Positions 34,447 to 42,654 of a stretch of 64,000 bases of DNA are shown piece after piece. This DNA is from CAMLFJ01 sp040902305. Lineage in GTDB: Bacteria; Methylomirabilota; Methylomirabilia; Rokubacteriales; CSP1-6. The translations under genes were made by a program, and so were the position numbers. The stretch is from assembly GCA_040902305.1 (NCBI GenBank), contig JBBDXN010000134.1:1-64000 (forward strand). The letters are read 5' to 3'. Below the pieces are notes generated by a model. That model did not search any database, was not told where the DNA came from, and saw nothing but the letters and a program-made list of their open reading frames with translations. Position 1 is the stretch's first letter. Each line of letters begins with the position of its first letter.

Positions 34447-35379
34447 TTACTCCCCCAGTCCCGGCATGGTGAAGGCGGCGCGCCCGAGCTCGGCCGCGAG
34501 CGCCGCGCGCTGCTCGGGCGTGAGCGCGATCAGGGGCGGACGCACCGTGACCCAGGCGCCATCGCCGCCGTAGCGGGCGATGACCGCCTTGAGCGCGGGG
34601 ATCATCGGGTAGCGCTGCATGATGCCGCGGATCTCGTCGAGGCGCGCCTGCTGGGCGTCGGCCTCGGGGGTCTGCCACTCGCGGTGGAGCTTCGCGATGG
34701 CCCCGGGGTTCACGTTGGCGGTGGCGCTGATGCAGCCGGCGCCGCCATTGCGCATGTTGGCGAGGAGAAAGGTCTCGCTCCCCGCGAACACGTCGAAGCC
34801 GGAGGCCGCGAAGGCGTCCAGCATGGCCTTGGTATTGTTCCAGTCGCCCGAGCTGTCCTTCACGCCGGCCACGATGCCCGGGTAGGCCTTGAGCAGCCGC
34901 TCGATGAGCCCCAGCGTGATCGGCACCTGGGAGACCGGGGGGATGTGGTAGACGTACAGGCGCAGCCGCCGGTCGCCCACCCGCTCGATCACCTCCGCGA
35001 AGCTCTTGAAGAGGCCGTCGTCGGAGACGCCCTTATAGTAGAACGGCGGTAGCATCAGCACCCCGCCGGCCCCCAGCTTCATGGCGTGCGCGGTGAGCCG
35101 CACCGAGTCGGTGAGCGCGCAGCAGCCGGTGCCCGGCATGAGCCGCCCCGGATCGACGCCCCCCGCGACCACGCGGTCGAGCAGCTCGATCTTCTCCTCG
35201 GTCGAGAGCGAGTTGGCCTCCGAGTTCGTCCCGAACACCGCCAGCCCCACGTCCTGCGACAGGAGCCAGCGGCACTGGCGGACGAAGCGCTCCGGGTCGG
35301 GGGAGAGGTCGGCCTTGAACGGGGTGACGACGGGGGAGAGGACGCCTCTGATTCGATCAGCACGGTCGGGTGTGCTCAC
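34447..35379 (-). CDS. DapA/NanA-family aldolase or lyase
   Basis: A protein of 310 residues with the dihydrodipicolinate synthase TIM barrel. The Schiff-base lysine is K174 in AGVKDSSGDW and the catalytic tyrosine is Y144 in LYVYHIPP. The GTTGE motif of true DapA is altered to GTNSE (50-54), so a different 2-oxo acid substrate is likely. GTG at 35379 has a strong GGAGGAG ribosome site. It is first in a three-gene operon with the serine hydrolase and the PIG-L deacetylase. Confidence 0.86.
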   Translation of the reverse strand: MSTPDRADRIRGVLSPVVTPFKADLSPDPERFVRQCRWLLSQDVGLAVFGTNSEANSLSTEEKIELLDRVVAGGVDPGRLMPGTGCCALTDSVRLTAHAMKLGAGGVLMLPPFYYKGVSDDGLFKSFAEVIERVGDRRLRLYVYHIPPVSQVPITLGLIERLLKAYPGIVAGVKDSSGDWNNTKAMLDAFAASGFDVFAGSETFLLANMRNGGAGCISATANVNPGAIAKLHREWQTPEADAQQARLDEIRGIMQRYPMIPALKAVIARYGGDGAWVTVRPPLIALTPEQRAALAAELGRAAFTMPGLGE

Positions 35380-35586
35380 ATCGCTCCTCCATCCAACGAT
35401 AGATGGCTTACGGCCAGCTATGGTAGCACCCTTGCCGTCGGGCGGGGGGGGGTGCCCTGCGTGGTGTGGCTTACCCGGAAATGATGACAACCGGGGTGGG
35501 CGGGCGCGGGCATACCGGCTATTACCTCACAGGGAATTGACCGCCTCCCGAGGCCTCAGGGAGTATGCGGGGGAAAGGAGAACCCC

Positions 35587-36567
35587 ATGCTTCGAGTCGG
35601 GTTCGTGGGTGCTTTGTCGTCGAGCTTCGCCGATCGGGTGCGCGCGCATCTCACCATGCCCTGTGACTTCATTCACACCGACGAGAAGAACGCGAGGGAC
35701 GTGCTCCCGGACGTCGACATCCTCGTCACGCTCGTCTTCACGAGCGAGATGGGCGCGGTGGCCAAGCGGCTCCGGCTCATCCAGGTTCCCGGTGCCGGGT
35801 TGGACCGGATCGACCGCTCGGCGATGCCGCCCGGTTCGTCGCTCGCGACGGTGCACGGGCACGAGACCGGCATCGCCGAGTACGTGCTCGGCGCCATGAT
35901 CGCGCTCAGCCGGGACTTCGATCGTGTGCACACGAGCCTTCGCGCGGGCCGCTGGGATAGCCAGTGGGCGCCGGGCGTGCCGCCGCCTCCCGTCTGGCCC
36001 GAGCTTGCCGGACGGACGCTCGGCATCCTCGGCTACGGCGGCATCGGCCAGGCGGTGGCCCGGCGCGCCCGCGCGTTCGACATGCGCGTGTGCGCGATCC
36101 GCCGCAACGTCGGGCAATCGGCGGAGGACGACCTCGCCTTCCTGGGCGATATGAAGAGCCTGCCGGATGTGCTCCGGGGCGCCGACTACCTCGCGATCAC
36201 CCTGCCGCTCACGCCGGAAACGCAGGGGTTGATCGGCGAGGAGCAGCTCGAGCTCATGAAACCGACGGCCATCCTCGTGAATGTGGCGCGCGCCCAGATC
36301 GTGGATGAGGACGCGCTCTATGTGGCCCTCGCCGAGCGGAGGATCGCGGGCGCCGCGCTCGACGTCTGGTATCGCTACCCGTCGGCGCCCGGGTCGGTCC
36401 TCCCGGCTCGGCGCCCGTTTCACGAGCTGCCGAACGTCCTCATGACCCCGCACGTCTCCGGCTGGACCGACGGGATGCTGGAGGCCCAGGCCACACTCAT
36501 TGCGGAGAACATCCGCCGGACCGCGCGCGGGGAGCGTCCCGAGAACATGGTGCCGGTGGCGCCATAG
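35587..36567 (+). CDS. D-isomer-specific 2-hydroxyacid dehydrogenase
   Basis: A protein of 326 residues. The NAD-binding motif is ILGYGGIGQAVARRA (about 150-164), the arginine region is VNVARAQIVDEDAL, and the catalytic Glu/His region is the C-terminal LPNVLMTPHVSGWTDG. It interconverts a D-2-hydroxyacid and a 2-oxoacid. A GGAAAGGAG ribosome site precedes the ATG. The next gene, an XRE regulator, starts within two bases of its stop, and then the MopB enzyme follows, giving a three-gene operon. Confidence 0.87.
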   Translation: MLRVGFVGALSSSFADRVRAHLTMPCDFIHTDEKNARDVLPDVDILVTLVFTSEMGAVAKRLRLIQVPGAGLDRIDRSAMPPGSSLATVHGHETGIAEYVLGAMIALSRDFDRVHTSLRAGRWDSQWAPGVPPPPVWPELAGRTLGILGYGGIGQAVARRARAFDMRVCAIRRNVGQSAEDDLAFLGDMKSLPDVLRGADYLAITLPLTPETQGLIGEEQLELMKPTAILVNVARAQIVDEDALYVALAERRIAGAALDVWYRYPSAPGSVLPARRPFHELPNVLMTPHVSGWTDGMLEAQATLIAENIRRTARGERPENMVPVAP

Positions 36568-36568
36568 A

Positions 36569-37435
36569 ATGGCGAGTATGAAACCCAGGCCCATCACCAC
36601 GCCCATGGACGAGGCGACGGCCAGCTTCGGGTCGGGCTTGCGCTGGTGGCGCGAGCGCCGCGGCTTCTCGCAGCTCGACCTGGCCGGCGCCGCCGAGACC
36701 ACCCAGCGTCACCTCAGCTTTCTGGAGTCTGGGCGGGCCGGCCCGAGCCCGGAGATGATCCTGCGGCTGGCCACGGTGCTGGACATCCCACTTCGCCAGC
36801 AGAACGCTCTGCTTCTCGCGGCCGGCTTCGCGCCGGCGTGGCGCGAGAGTGATCTCTCCGCACCGGAGCTCGCGCAGGTGAACGGCGCCCTCGACTACAT
36901 GCTGGCGCAGCAGGAGCCGTACCCGGCGTTCGTCGTGGACCGGCGATGGAATCTCTTGCGCGCCAATGCCGGCGCGGGGCGATTCGTCGAGTTTCTCACG
37001 GAGCCCGCCCCGGCGACGGCGGCTGCTTCCGCGGAGCCAGTGAACTTCGCGGTCGCGTTGGTGTCCCCCGATGGGCTCCGCCCCTTCATCGTCAACTGGG
37101 AGGAGGTCGCCCTGTACTTTCTCCGCGGCGTGCAGGCCGACGCCATCGCGGATGGTACGCGGCAGACGGCCGAGCTCCTCACGCGGCTGCTCGCTTTCCC
37201 CGGCCTCCCCGCGCTCTCCCAGAACCCGCCGCCGGGAGAGACCCGGGCGCCGGTCCTGATCATTCACTTCAAGAGCAAGGAGACATCGCTCCGCCTGTTC
37301 ACCACGATCGCGACCCTGGGTACTCCGCATGACGTGACCTTGCAGGAGATCCGCGTCGAGTGCTTTTTCCCCATGGATGACGCCACCGCCCAGATCTTTC
37401 GGGACTGGGGCCGCGGCGCGGGAGGGCCCCGCTGA
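36569..37435 (+). CDS. XRE-family transcriptional regulator (MmyB-like ligand domain)
   Basis: A protein of about 288 residues. The N-terminal helix-turn-helix is LRWWRERRGFSQLDLAGAA followed by TTQRHLSFLESGRAGPS. The C-terminal MmyB/PAS-like domain begins at YPAFVVDRRWNLLRANAGAG. Such regulators usually control an adjacent oxidoreductase and may bind a small ligand. Starts at 36569, 36578 and 36605 are all possible. It sits between the hydroxyacid dehydrogenase and the MopB gene, whose ATG overlaps its stop (TGATG). Confidence 0.85.
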   Translation: MASMKPRPITTPMDEATASFGSGLRWWRERRGFSQLDLAGAAETTQRHLSFLESGRAGPSPEMILRLATVLDIPLRQQNALLLAAGFAPAWRESDLSAPELAQVNGALDYMLAQQEPYPAFVVDRRWNLLRANAGAGRFVEFLTEPAPATAAASAEPVNFAVALVSPDGLRPFIVNWEEVALYFLRGVQADAIADGTRQTAELLTRLLAFPGLPALSQNPPPGETRAPVLIIHFKSKETSLRLFTTIATLGTPHDVTLQEIRVECFFPMDDATAQIFRDWGRGAGGPR

Positions 37436-39516
37436 TGGACGGAGAATCTCGGGTCCTCGGAGCGTGCCCGATGGACTGTCCGGACACGTGTAGCTGGGTC
37501 GTCACCGTCAAGGATGGGCGCGCGGTTCGGCTGCAGGGCGATCCCACGCACCCCTTCACGCGCGGCGTCCTGTGCAACAAGCTCGACGACTACGTCGCGT
37601 ACACGCAGTCCCCCGAGCGGCTCCTGTACCCGATGCGGCGCGTCGGCCCGAAGGGAGCCGGCGACTTCGAGCGGATCTCCTGGGACGGGGCGCTCGACGA
37701 GATCGCCGAGCGGCTGAGCCGTGTCATCCGCGAGTTCGGCGCGGAAGCCATATGGCCGTACCTGGGCTCGGGCAGCATGGGGCTTCTCCAGGGCTGCTAT
37801 GGGGCGGGGCGCCGGTTCTGGAACGTCGTCGGGGCCTCCCGGCACCTCATGACGATCTGCACGATCGCGGGCGGGGTGGGCACCGGCTACACGCTCGGCG
37901 ACAACCGCGTCGGCATGGACCCCGAGACTCTCCGCTTCTCGAAGCTCATCATCCTCTGGGGCAGCAACACGCTGACCACCAACCATCACCTGTGGCGCTC
38001 CATCACGACGGCGCGTCGGAACGGCGCCCACCTCGTGGTGATCGACCCGACCCGGACGCGCACCGCCGATGCCGCGGACAGCCACCTCGCGCTCGTCCCC
38101 GGGACCGACGCCGCGCTGGCGCTCGGACTCCTGCACGTCGTGCTGAGCGAGGGCGCGGAGGATCGCGACTTCATCGACCGCCACACCCTCGGCTGGGACG
38201 CGTTCCGCCGGCGCATCCTGGACTACCCGCCGGCGCGCGTCGCCCTAGTCTGCGGCCTCCCGGTCGACGCGATCGTGGAGCTGGGGAAGCGGATCGCCCG
38301 CACGCGCCCCACGGGCATCCGGGTGACGATGGGGCTCCAGCGACACGGCGGGGGCGGGATGGCGGTGCGGACCATCACCTGCATCCCGGGCGTCACCGGC
38401 GACTGGCGATATCCCGGCGGCGGCGTCGGCTACGACACGCGGGGCTTCTTCGGCGTGAACTGGGCGGGGCTCTATCGGGATGATCTGCGGAAGACCCCCG
38501 CGCGCGCACTGAGCATGACCCGTCTCGGCGAGGGCCTCCTCGAGGTAACGGACCCGCCGGTCAAGGCCTTGTTCGTCTACGCGAGCAACCCGGCCGCCAG
38601 CGTGCCGCACCAGACGAAGATCCGGCGGGGGCTCGCGCGGCCCGACCTCTTCACGGTGGCGGTCGAGCACTTCCGGACGGACACCGTCGAGTACGCGGAT
38701 ATCGTGCTCCCCGCCACGATGCAGCTCGAACACGCGGACGTCCAGATCTCGTACGGGCACCTCTACATCTCGTGGAACGAGCCCGCGGTGGCGCCGCCCG
38801 CGGAGTGCCTGCCCACCACCGAGATCTTCCGGCGTCTGGCGCGGCGCCTGGGTCTGGACGTGCCCTGCCTCTACGACAGTGACGAGGATCTGGCGCGCCA
38901 GCTCCTCGACTCGGATCACCCGTCGCTCCGCGGCATCACGTTCGACGCCCTGAGGACGCGGGGGTGGATGCGGCTCGCCGTCCCGGAGCCGTTCGTACCG
39001 TTCGCCGACGGCTTCCCCGCGCCGTCCGGGAAGCTCGAGTTCTACACCGCTCGCATGACCGAGGCGGGGCTCGACCCGCTCGCGGGCTACACGCCGCCCT
39101 ACGAGGCGGCCCAGCGCGGCACGCCGCTGGCCGCCCGGTACCCGCTGGCTCTGATCGCGGGTGCCGACCACTACTTCCTGAACTCGGTGTTCGCGAACGT
39201 CCCCACCCAGACGCGGCGCTCCGGCCCGACGACCATCCGCGTCCACCCCGAGGACGCGACCCCCCGGCGGCTCGAGACCGGCTGCGAGGCCCGCGTCTTC
39301 AACGACCGCGGCGCGTTCGTCGCGCGGGTGGAGGTGACCCCGCGGGTCCGGCCGGGCGTGGTCGCCAGCACCAAGGGGCGCTGGCCACGGCTGTCGAAGG
39401 ACGGCGCGACCGTCAACGCCACCGTGGACGAGCGAGACGCCGACATGGGTGGCGGAGCGGTCTTCCACGACAACCGCGTGGAGATTGAACGACTCTTTGT
39501 AGGCGAGAGCAGCTAG
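37435..39516 (+). CDS. Molybdopterin oxidoreductase (MopB, formate dehydrogenase/BisC-like)
   Basis: A protein of 693 residues of the DMSO-reductase superfamily. The N-terminal 4Fe-4S site is C11-x3-C15-x3-C19-x27-C47 (GACPMDCPDTCSW, GVLCNK). The guanine-dinucleotide-binding parts (LIILWGSNTLTTNHHLW, VVIDPTRTRTADAAD) and the C-terminal molydop-binding domain (TIRVHPEDATPRRLETG) are complete. There is no twin-arginine signal, so it is cytoplasmic. Substrate is unknown; it is coupled to the XRE regulator and hydroxyacid dehydrogenase. Its stop codon overlaps that of the opposing gene at 39513. Confidence 0.88.
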   Translation: MDGESRVLGACPMDCPDTCSWVVTVKDGRAVRLQGDPTHPFTRGVLCNKLDDYVAYTQSPERLLYPMRRVGPKGAGDFERISWDGALDEIAERLSRVIREFGAEAIWPYLGSGSMGLLQGCYGAGRRFWNVVGASRHLMTICTIAGGVGTGYTLGDNRVGMDPETLRFSKLIILWGSNTLTTNHHLWRSITTARRNGAHLVVIDPTRTRTADAADSHLALVPGTDAALALGLLHVVLSEGAEDRDFIDRHTLGWDAFRRRILDYPPARVALVCGLPVDAIVELGKRIARTRPTGIRVTMGLQRHGGGGMAVRTITCIPGVTGDWRYPGGGVGYDTRGFFGVNWAGLYRDDLRKTPARALSMTRLGEGLLEVTDPPVKALFVYASNPAASVPHQTKIRRGLARPDLFTVAVEHFRTDTVEYADIVLPATMQLEHADVQISYGHLYISWNEPAVAPPAECLPTTEIFRRLARRLGLDVPCLYDSDEDLARQLLDSDHPSLRGITFDALRTRGWMRLAVPEPFVPFADGFPAPSGKLEFYTARMTEAGLDPLAGYTPPYEAAQRGTPLAARYPLALIAGADHYFLNSVFANVPTQTRRSGPTTIRVHPEDATPRRLETGCEARVFNDRGAFVARVEVTPRVRPGVVASTKGRWPRLSKDGATVNATVDERDADMGGGAVFHDNRVEIERLFVGESS

Positions 39517-40610
39517 CTCCGGACCAACTCGGCGACCGACTTCAACGGACTGCCGTCTTTCCTTGTGATCGGCCGCCGCGCCGGCCCGGTCTGGTCCCCG
39601 AACGTGGGCTGCCAGCAGGAGTGCTTGCCCGCGCCGCCGGTCACGATCACGGTCAGGTCGTCGGCGGAGCGTACCGCGGGCACCATGGTGTCGGGCGCGT
39701 CCTTGGCGCCGCGCTGGATCAGGTGCGCGCGGTACTCGTCACCGAGCCGCGCCAGCGGGAAGCGGGCGTGCTCGAAGAGGAACTCCTTGACCTGCCGCTT
39801 GGTGAAGCCGTCGCGCGCGATCGTGGCGGCGTGCTCGGGGCCGAGCGAGAGCAGGGGATGGCCGCCGGCCAGGAGATTGTTGCTGCCCGCCTGGCCCATG
39901 GCGCCCGCGATCACCTTCAAGATGCCGAGGCCGGTGTAACTGAAGTGGTCCTGGATATTGTGCGGGCCCTCGCACGCGATTGCGGTGACCAGGCTCGTGG
40001 CGGCCGGGAAGCCGTGTTCAATGTGTAGTGGCTCCCACGGGTTCGCTTCCTCGTTCTCGGCCACGCAGTAGGCGATCTTGGCCGGGCTGCCCTGGGTGGC
40101 GCGGTCGCCGGTGCCGGGCAGGCCGCCGCCCACGTTCATCAGGACGAGCCGGATCGCGCGCCCGATCGTGAGGTTGGCGCGGAAGCCCTGGCCGAAGGCG
40201 TTGTAGCCCGAGTTGATGCCGACCTCTTTTGCGATCGGCCCGTTGACGATGATCAGCGGGGCCACCGGGTGCGTGGTGGCCTGGATGGAGTCGAGATTGA
40301 ACGCGGGATCGGCCAGCGCCTCGACCGCGGTGAGGATGACCGGCAGGTATTCCGGCCGGCAGCCCGCCATGATCGCGTTGATCGCGATGCGCTCCACCGT
40401 GGCCTCGCCTTGGCGCGGCGGCAGCACCGCCATGACTTCGCGCGGCTCCCGATCGGTGATGCGCAGGAACTCGCGCACGTCCTCTTCGGTTGGGGGCACG
40501 ATCGGCAGCCCGTCGGTCCAGCCCTGCCCCTGATAGTGCCGGTTGATCTCCGAGTAGCCGCCCTTGAGGCGGAAGATCTTGGCCGCCGGGCCCGAGGCGG
40601 ACACGCTCAT
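39513..40610 (-). CDS. Conserved hypothetical protein coupled to UGSC selenoprotein
   Basis: A protein of 365 residues with no domain I can name. It is soluble. Conserved-looking phrases include GWTDGLPIVPPTEEDVREFL near the N-terminus, HPVAPLIIVNGPIAKEVGIN, and a C-terminal TVIVTGGAGKHSCWQPTFGD with one cysteine. I believe proteins with this opening are commonly encoded beside UGSC proteins, though that is recollection. Its ATG at 40610 overlaps the true stop of the UGSC gene (ATGA), which supports both a shared function and read-through of the UGA in that gene. Possible redox or thiol/selenol partner. Confidence 0.75.
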   Translation of the reverse strand: MSVSASGPAAKIFRLKGGYSEINRHYQGQGWTDGLPIVPPTEEDVREFLRITDREPREVMAVLPPRQGEATVERIAINAIMAGCRPEYLPVILTAVEALADPAFNLDSIQATTHPVAPLIIVNGPIAKEVGINSGYNAFGQGFRANLTIGRAIRLVLMNVGGGLPGTGDRATQGSPAKIAYCVAENEEANPWEPLHIEHGFPAATSLVTAIACEGPHNIQDHFSYTGLGILKVIAGAMGQAGSNNLLAGGHPLLSLGPEHAATIARDGFTKRQVKEFLFEHARFPLARLGDEYRAHLIQRGAKDAPDTMVPAVRSADDLTVIVTGGAGKHSCWQPTFGDQTGPARRPITRKDGSPLKSVAELVRS

Positions 40611-41137
40611 CCCCGCGTGACCGCCTTCCGCACGATCTCGACCGCGAGCTCCGCCTTCTTCACAACCTCGTCCTCGCGGATGCCGCCCAGCGGGTGGGGG
40701 ATCAAGGCCAGGGGCAGATCGGCGAGCCCGCGGTTCTTCGACTCGAGCCTCGCCAACTGCTCGAACTCATACGTCCCCATGACCACGGTGGGGATCCCCC
40801 GCTGCTCCAGTACGATGGCGCCGTGGATACTCCACGACGTGCACGACCCTCAGTCGGCGCTGCCGACCAGGACGAAGTCGCACGTCGTGAGCGCGGCCAG
40901 GATGTCGGGCGACGGCGCGCCCGCGATGCCCTTCTCGCGCTTGACGACGTCGCGGACCCCGTACTTCTCCTTGAGGCGCGCGACCACCGCCAGCATCAGG
41001 GTGCCCGCGTTGGCCTTGCTGTTGTCGAGGATGCCCGCGCGCTTGCCCTCGAGGCTGGCCAGGCGGGGCGCCAGGCCCGAGGCGAGAATCCGAGGCTCGG
41101 CGGTGGGGTCGTACAGGACCTGCTCGTCCTGGCTCAT
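40607..41137 (-). CDS. UGSC family selenoprotein (in-frame UGA, Sec96)
   Basis: A selenoprotein of 176 residues. Reading from the ATG at 41137, an in-frame UGA occurs at codon 96 (bases 40852-40850) in the context VLVGSAD-U-GSC-TSWSIHGA. The frame then continues for 80 further codons to a TGA at 40609-40607. The U-G-S-C motif defines a selenoprotein family first noted in metagenomic selenoproteome surveys. A hairpin with a G-starting apical loop lies 19 bases after the UGA. Both ends are coupled (ATGA at 41137 and at 40610), which fits read-through. Redox or thiol/selenol chemistry is inferred; the reaction is unknown. A plain gene call would end at 40850. Confidence 0.9.
40820..40838 (-). 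promoter_or_regulatory. bSECIS-like hairpin of the UGSC gene
   Basis: On the minus strand GTCGTGGA-GTA-TCCACGGC forms an 8-pair stem (one U-G wobble) with apical loop GUA. The loop begins 19 bases after the UGA at 40852-40850. Known bacterial SECIS hairpins have a G in the first two loop positions and a 16-37 base distance, and both rules are met. Confidence 0.8.
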
Positions 41138-41649
41138 CGGCTGATCTCCTTCCGCCCTCGTAGTTTCCGATCATCCAGCAAGGTCAGCATCCGGTCCACG
41201 CCCAGCTCGAGGCACCGCTTGATCTCGTCCCGCGTCGCGCGGTAGCGGTCCTCGCCCTGGCCGAACGGGTCGTCGACGTCGCCGGCCTCGCCGGCCAGCT
41301 CGTGCAAGGTCAGGATCGGCCGGCCCTGGGCCTCCTCGTAGGCGCCGATCGTCTCCTTCTGCTGCCCGGTCATGGTGACGATGAGGTGCGCCTCCGCCAC
41401 GATCTCGCGGTGACGGCGGAGGTCGGTGGAGGCGAACGCGTCCTCGGCCAGGTGGATGTCGTCCTCGCGCAGCACGATGCGCGCGTCGAGCGAGGGAATC
41501 ATGCCGTCGCGGGCGTGGTTGGCGATGCCGCCCGAGCGCACCCGGACGTTGCCATTCACCCCGCGCGAATCGAGCATCTTCTCCAGGAGGACGTGGGCCA
41601 TCACGCTGCGGCAGGTATTGGCGTGACAGACCAGGAGGACGTTGGTCAA
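41134..41649 (-). CDS. Low-molecular-weight protein tyrosine phosphatase / arsenate reductase-like
   Basis: A protein of 171 residues of the LMW-PTP/ArsC fold. The P-loop is C8-HANTC-R14-S15 near the start, and the catalytic aspartate is in VDDPFGQGEDRY. It may dephosphorylate tyrosine on proteins or act like thioredoxin-linked arsenate reductase; the sequence resembles the Wzb/YwlE-type phosphatases more than ArsC. The start is a TTG at 41649 overlapping the SDR stop (TTGA). It is coupled to the UGSC gene (ATGA). Confidence 0.85.
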   Translation of the reverse strand: MTNVLLVCHANTCRSVMAHVLLEKMLDSRGVNGNVRVRSGGIANHARDGMIPSLDARIVLREDDIHLAEDAFASTDLRRHREIVAEAHLIVTMTGQQKETIGAYEEAQGRPILTLHELAGEAGDVDDPFGQGEDRYRATRDEIKRCLELGVDRMLTLLDDRKLRGRKEISR

Positions 41650-42641
41650 CGCGCCTCCCAGGGAGATTGCCAGTACCGCACGCCCTTCCCCAGATCCTTC
41701 CACTCTTCCTTGGGCCGCTCGCTGAGGTTCTTGCCGAAGTTCGTGCCGGGCGGCTCGTGGAGGTTTTTGCCGAGCGTGTCCGGGAAGAGCTTGCCCAGCT
41801 CCTCGGGCTCGAGCCGGCGATCGGCCTCGATGCGGCGGATCGGCTCGGGCAGCGCCATCAGGGTGTAGCCGTAGCCGAACGAGTGGAAGACCTGCCCGTT
41901 GACGTGGGCGGCGCCTTCGCTGGCCAGGAACACGACGAGGGGCGCCACGTTGTCCGGATCGCGCTCGGTCCCGATGGCCTGCTCGCTCGGCCACTTGCCG
42001 GTCTGCTCGAAGACCTGCCGACCGCGCGGCGTGGAATCGATCATGCGGGTCGCCCCGCTCGGCATGATCGCGTTCGACGTCACGTTGTACTTCGCCATGC
42101 CGTTGGCGGTGGACCAGGAGAGCCCGATGATGCCGGCCTTGGCCGCCCCGTAGTTGGGCTGCCCGGGCGAGCCAAGCGCGGAGACCGACGACATCGAGAT
42201 GATGCGCCCGTACTTCTGCTCGCGCATGTGAGTGGAGGCGGCCCGGGTGCAGAAGTAGGTGCCGTCCAGATGCACGGCGAGGACCGCGTCCCATTCTTCC
42301 TTGGCCATGTTGAAGATCATCCGGTCGCGCAGGATCCCGGCCACGTTGACCAGGATGTCGATGCGGCCGTAGGTCTTCACCACCTGCTCGACCATCTCGG
42401 TGGCCGCCTTGTGGTCGGCCACCGAGCCGTAGTTGGCCGACGCGGTGCCGCCGGCCTTGACGATCTCGTCCACCACCTGAGCCGCCGGCCCGGTGGCTAT
42501 GCCCTCGCCGTCCAGGCTCGCGCCCAGGTCGTTCACCACCACCTTGGCGCCGGCCTTGGCCAGCGCGATCGCGATGCCGCGGCCGATGCCGCGGCCCGCG
42601 CCCGTCACGAGCGCGGCCCTGCCCTCGAGCAGCTTCGCCAT
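41646..42641 (-). CDS. Short-chain dehydrogenase (multifunctional-enzyme type 2-like)
   Basis: A protein of 331 residues, longer than typical SDRs, resembling the dehydrogenase domain of peroxisomal MFE-2/17-beta-HSD4. The nucleotide motif is VTGAGRGIGRGIAIALAK, NVAG is in LVNVAGILRDRM, Ser is in SMSSVSALGSPG, and Tyr-Lys is in PNYGAAKAGIIGL. The C-terminal extension (about 245-331) carries ADRRLEPEELGKLFPDTLG. The ATG at 42641 is chosen. It may oxidise 3-hydroxyacyl-CoA. It lies within the five-gene operon that ends with the UGSC pair. Confidence 0.87.
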   Translation of the reverse strand: MAKLLEGRAALVTGAGRGIGRGIAIALAKAGAKVVVNDLGASLDGEGIATGPAAQVVDEIVKAGGTASANYGSVADHKAATEMVEQVVKTYGRIDILVNVAGILRDRMIFNMAKEEWDAVLAVHLDGTYFCTRAASTHMREQKYGRIISMSSVSALGSPGQPNYGAAKAGIIGLSWSTANGMAKYNVTSNAIMPSGATRMIDSTPRGRQVFEQTGKWPSEQAIGTERDPDNVAPLVVFLASEGAAHVNGQVFHSFGYGYTLMALPEPIRRIEADRRLEPEELGKLFPDTLGKNLHEPPGTNFGKNLSERPKEEWKDLGKGVRYWQSPWEAR

Positions 42642-42654
42642 GTCCGGCCTCCGA

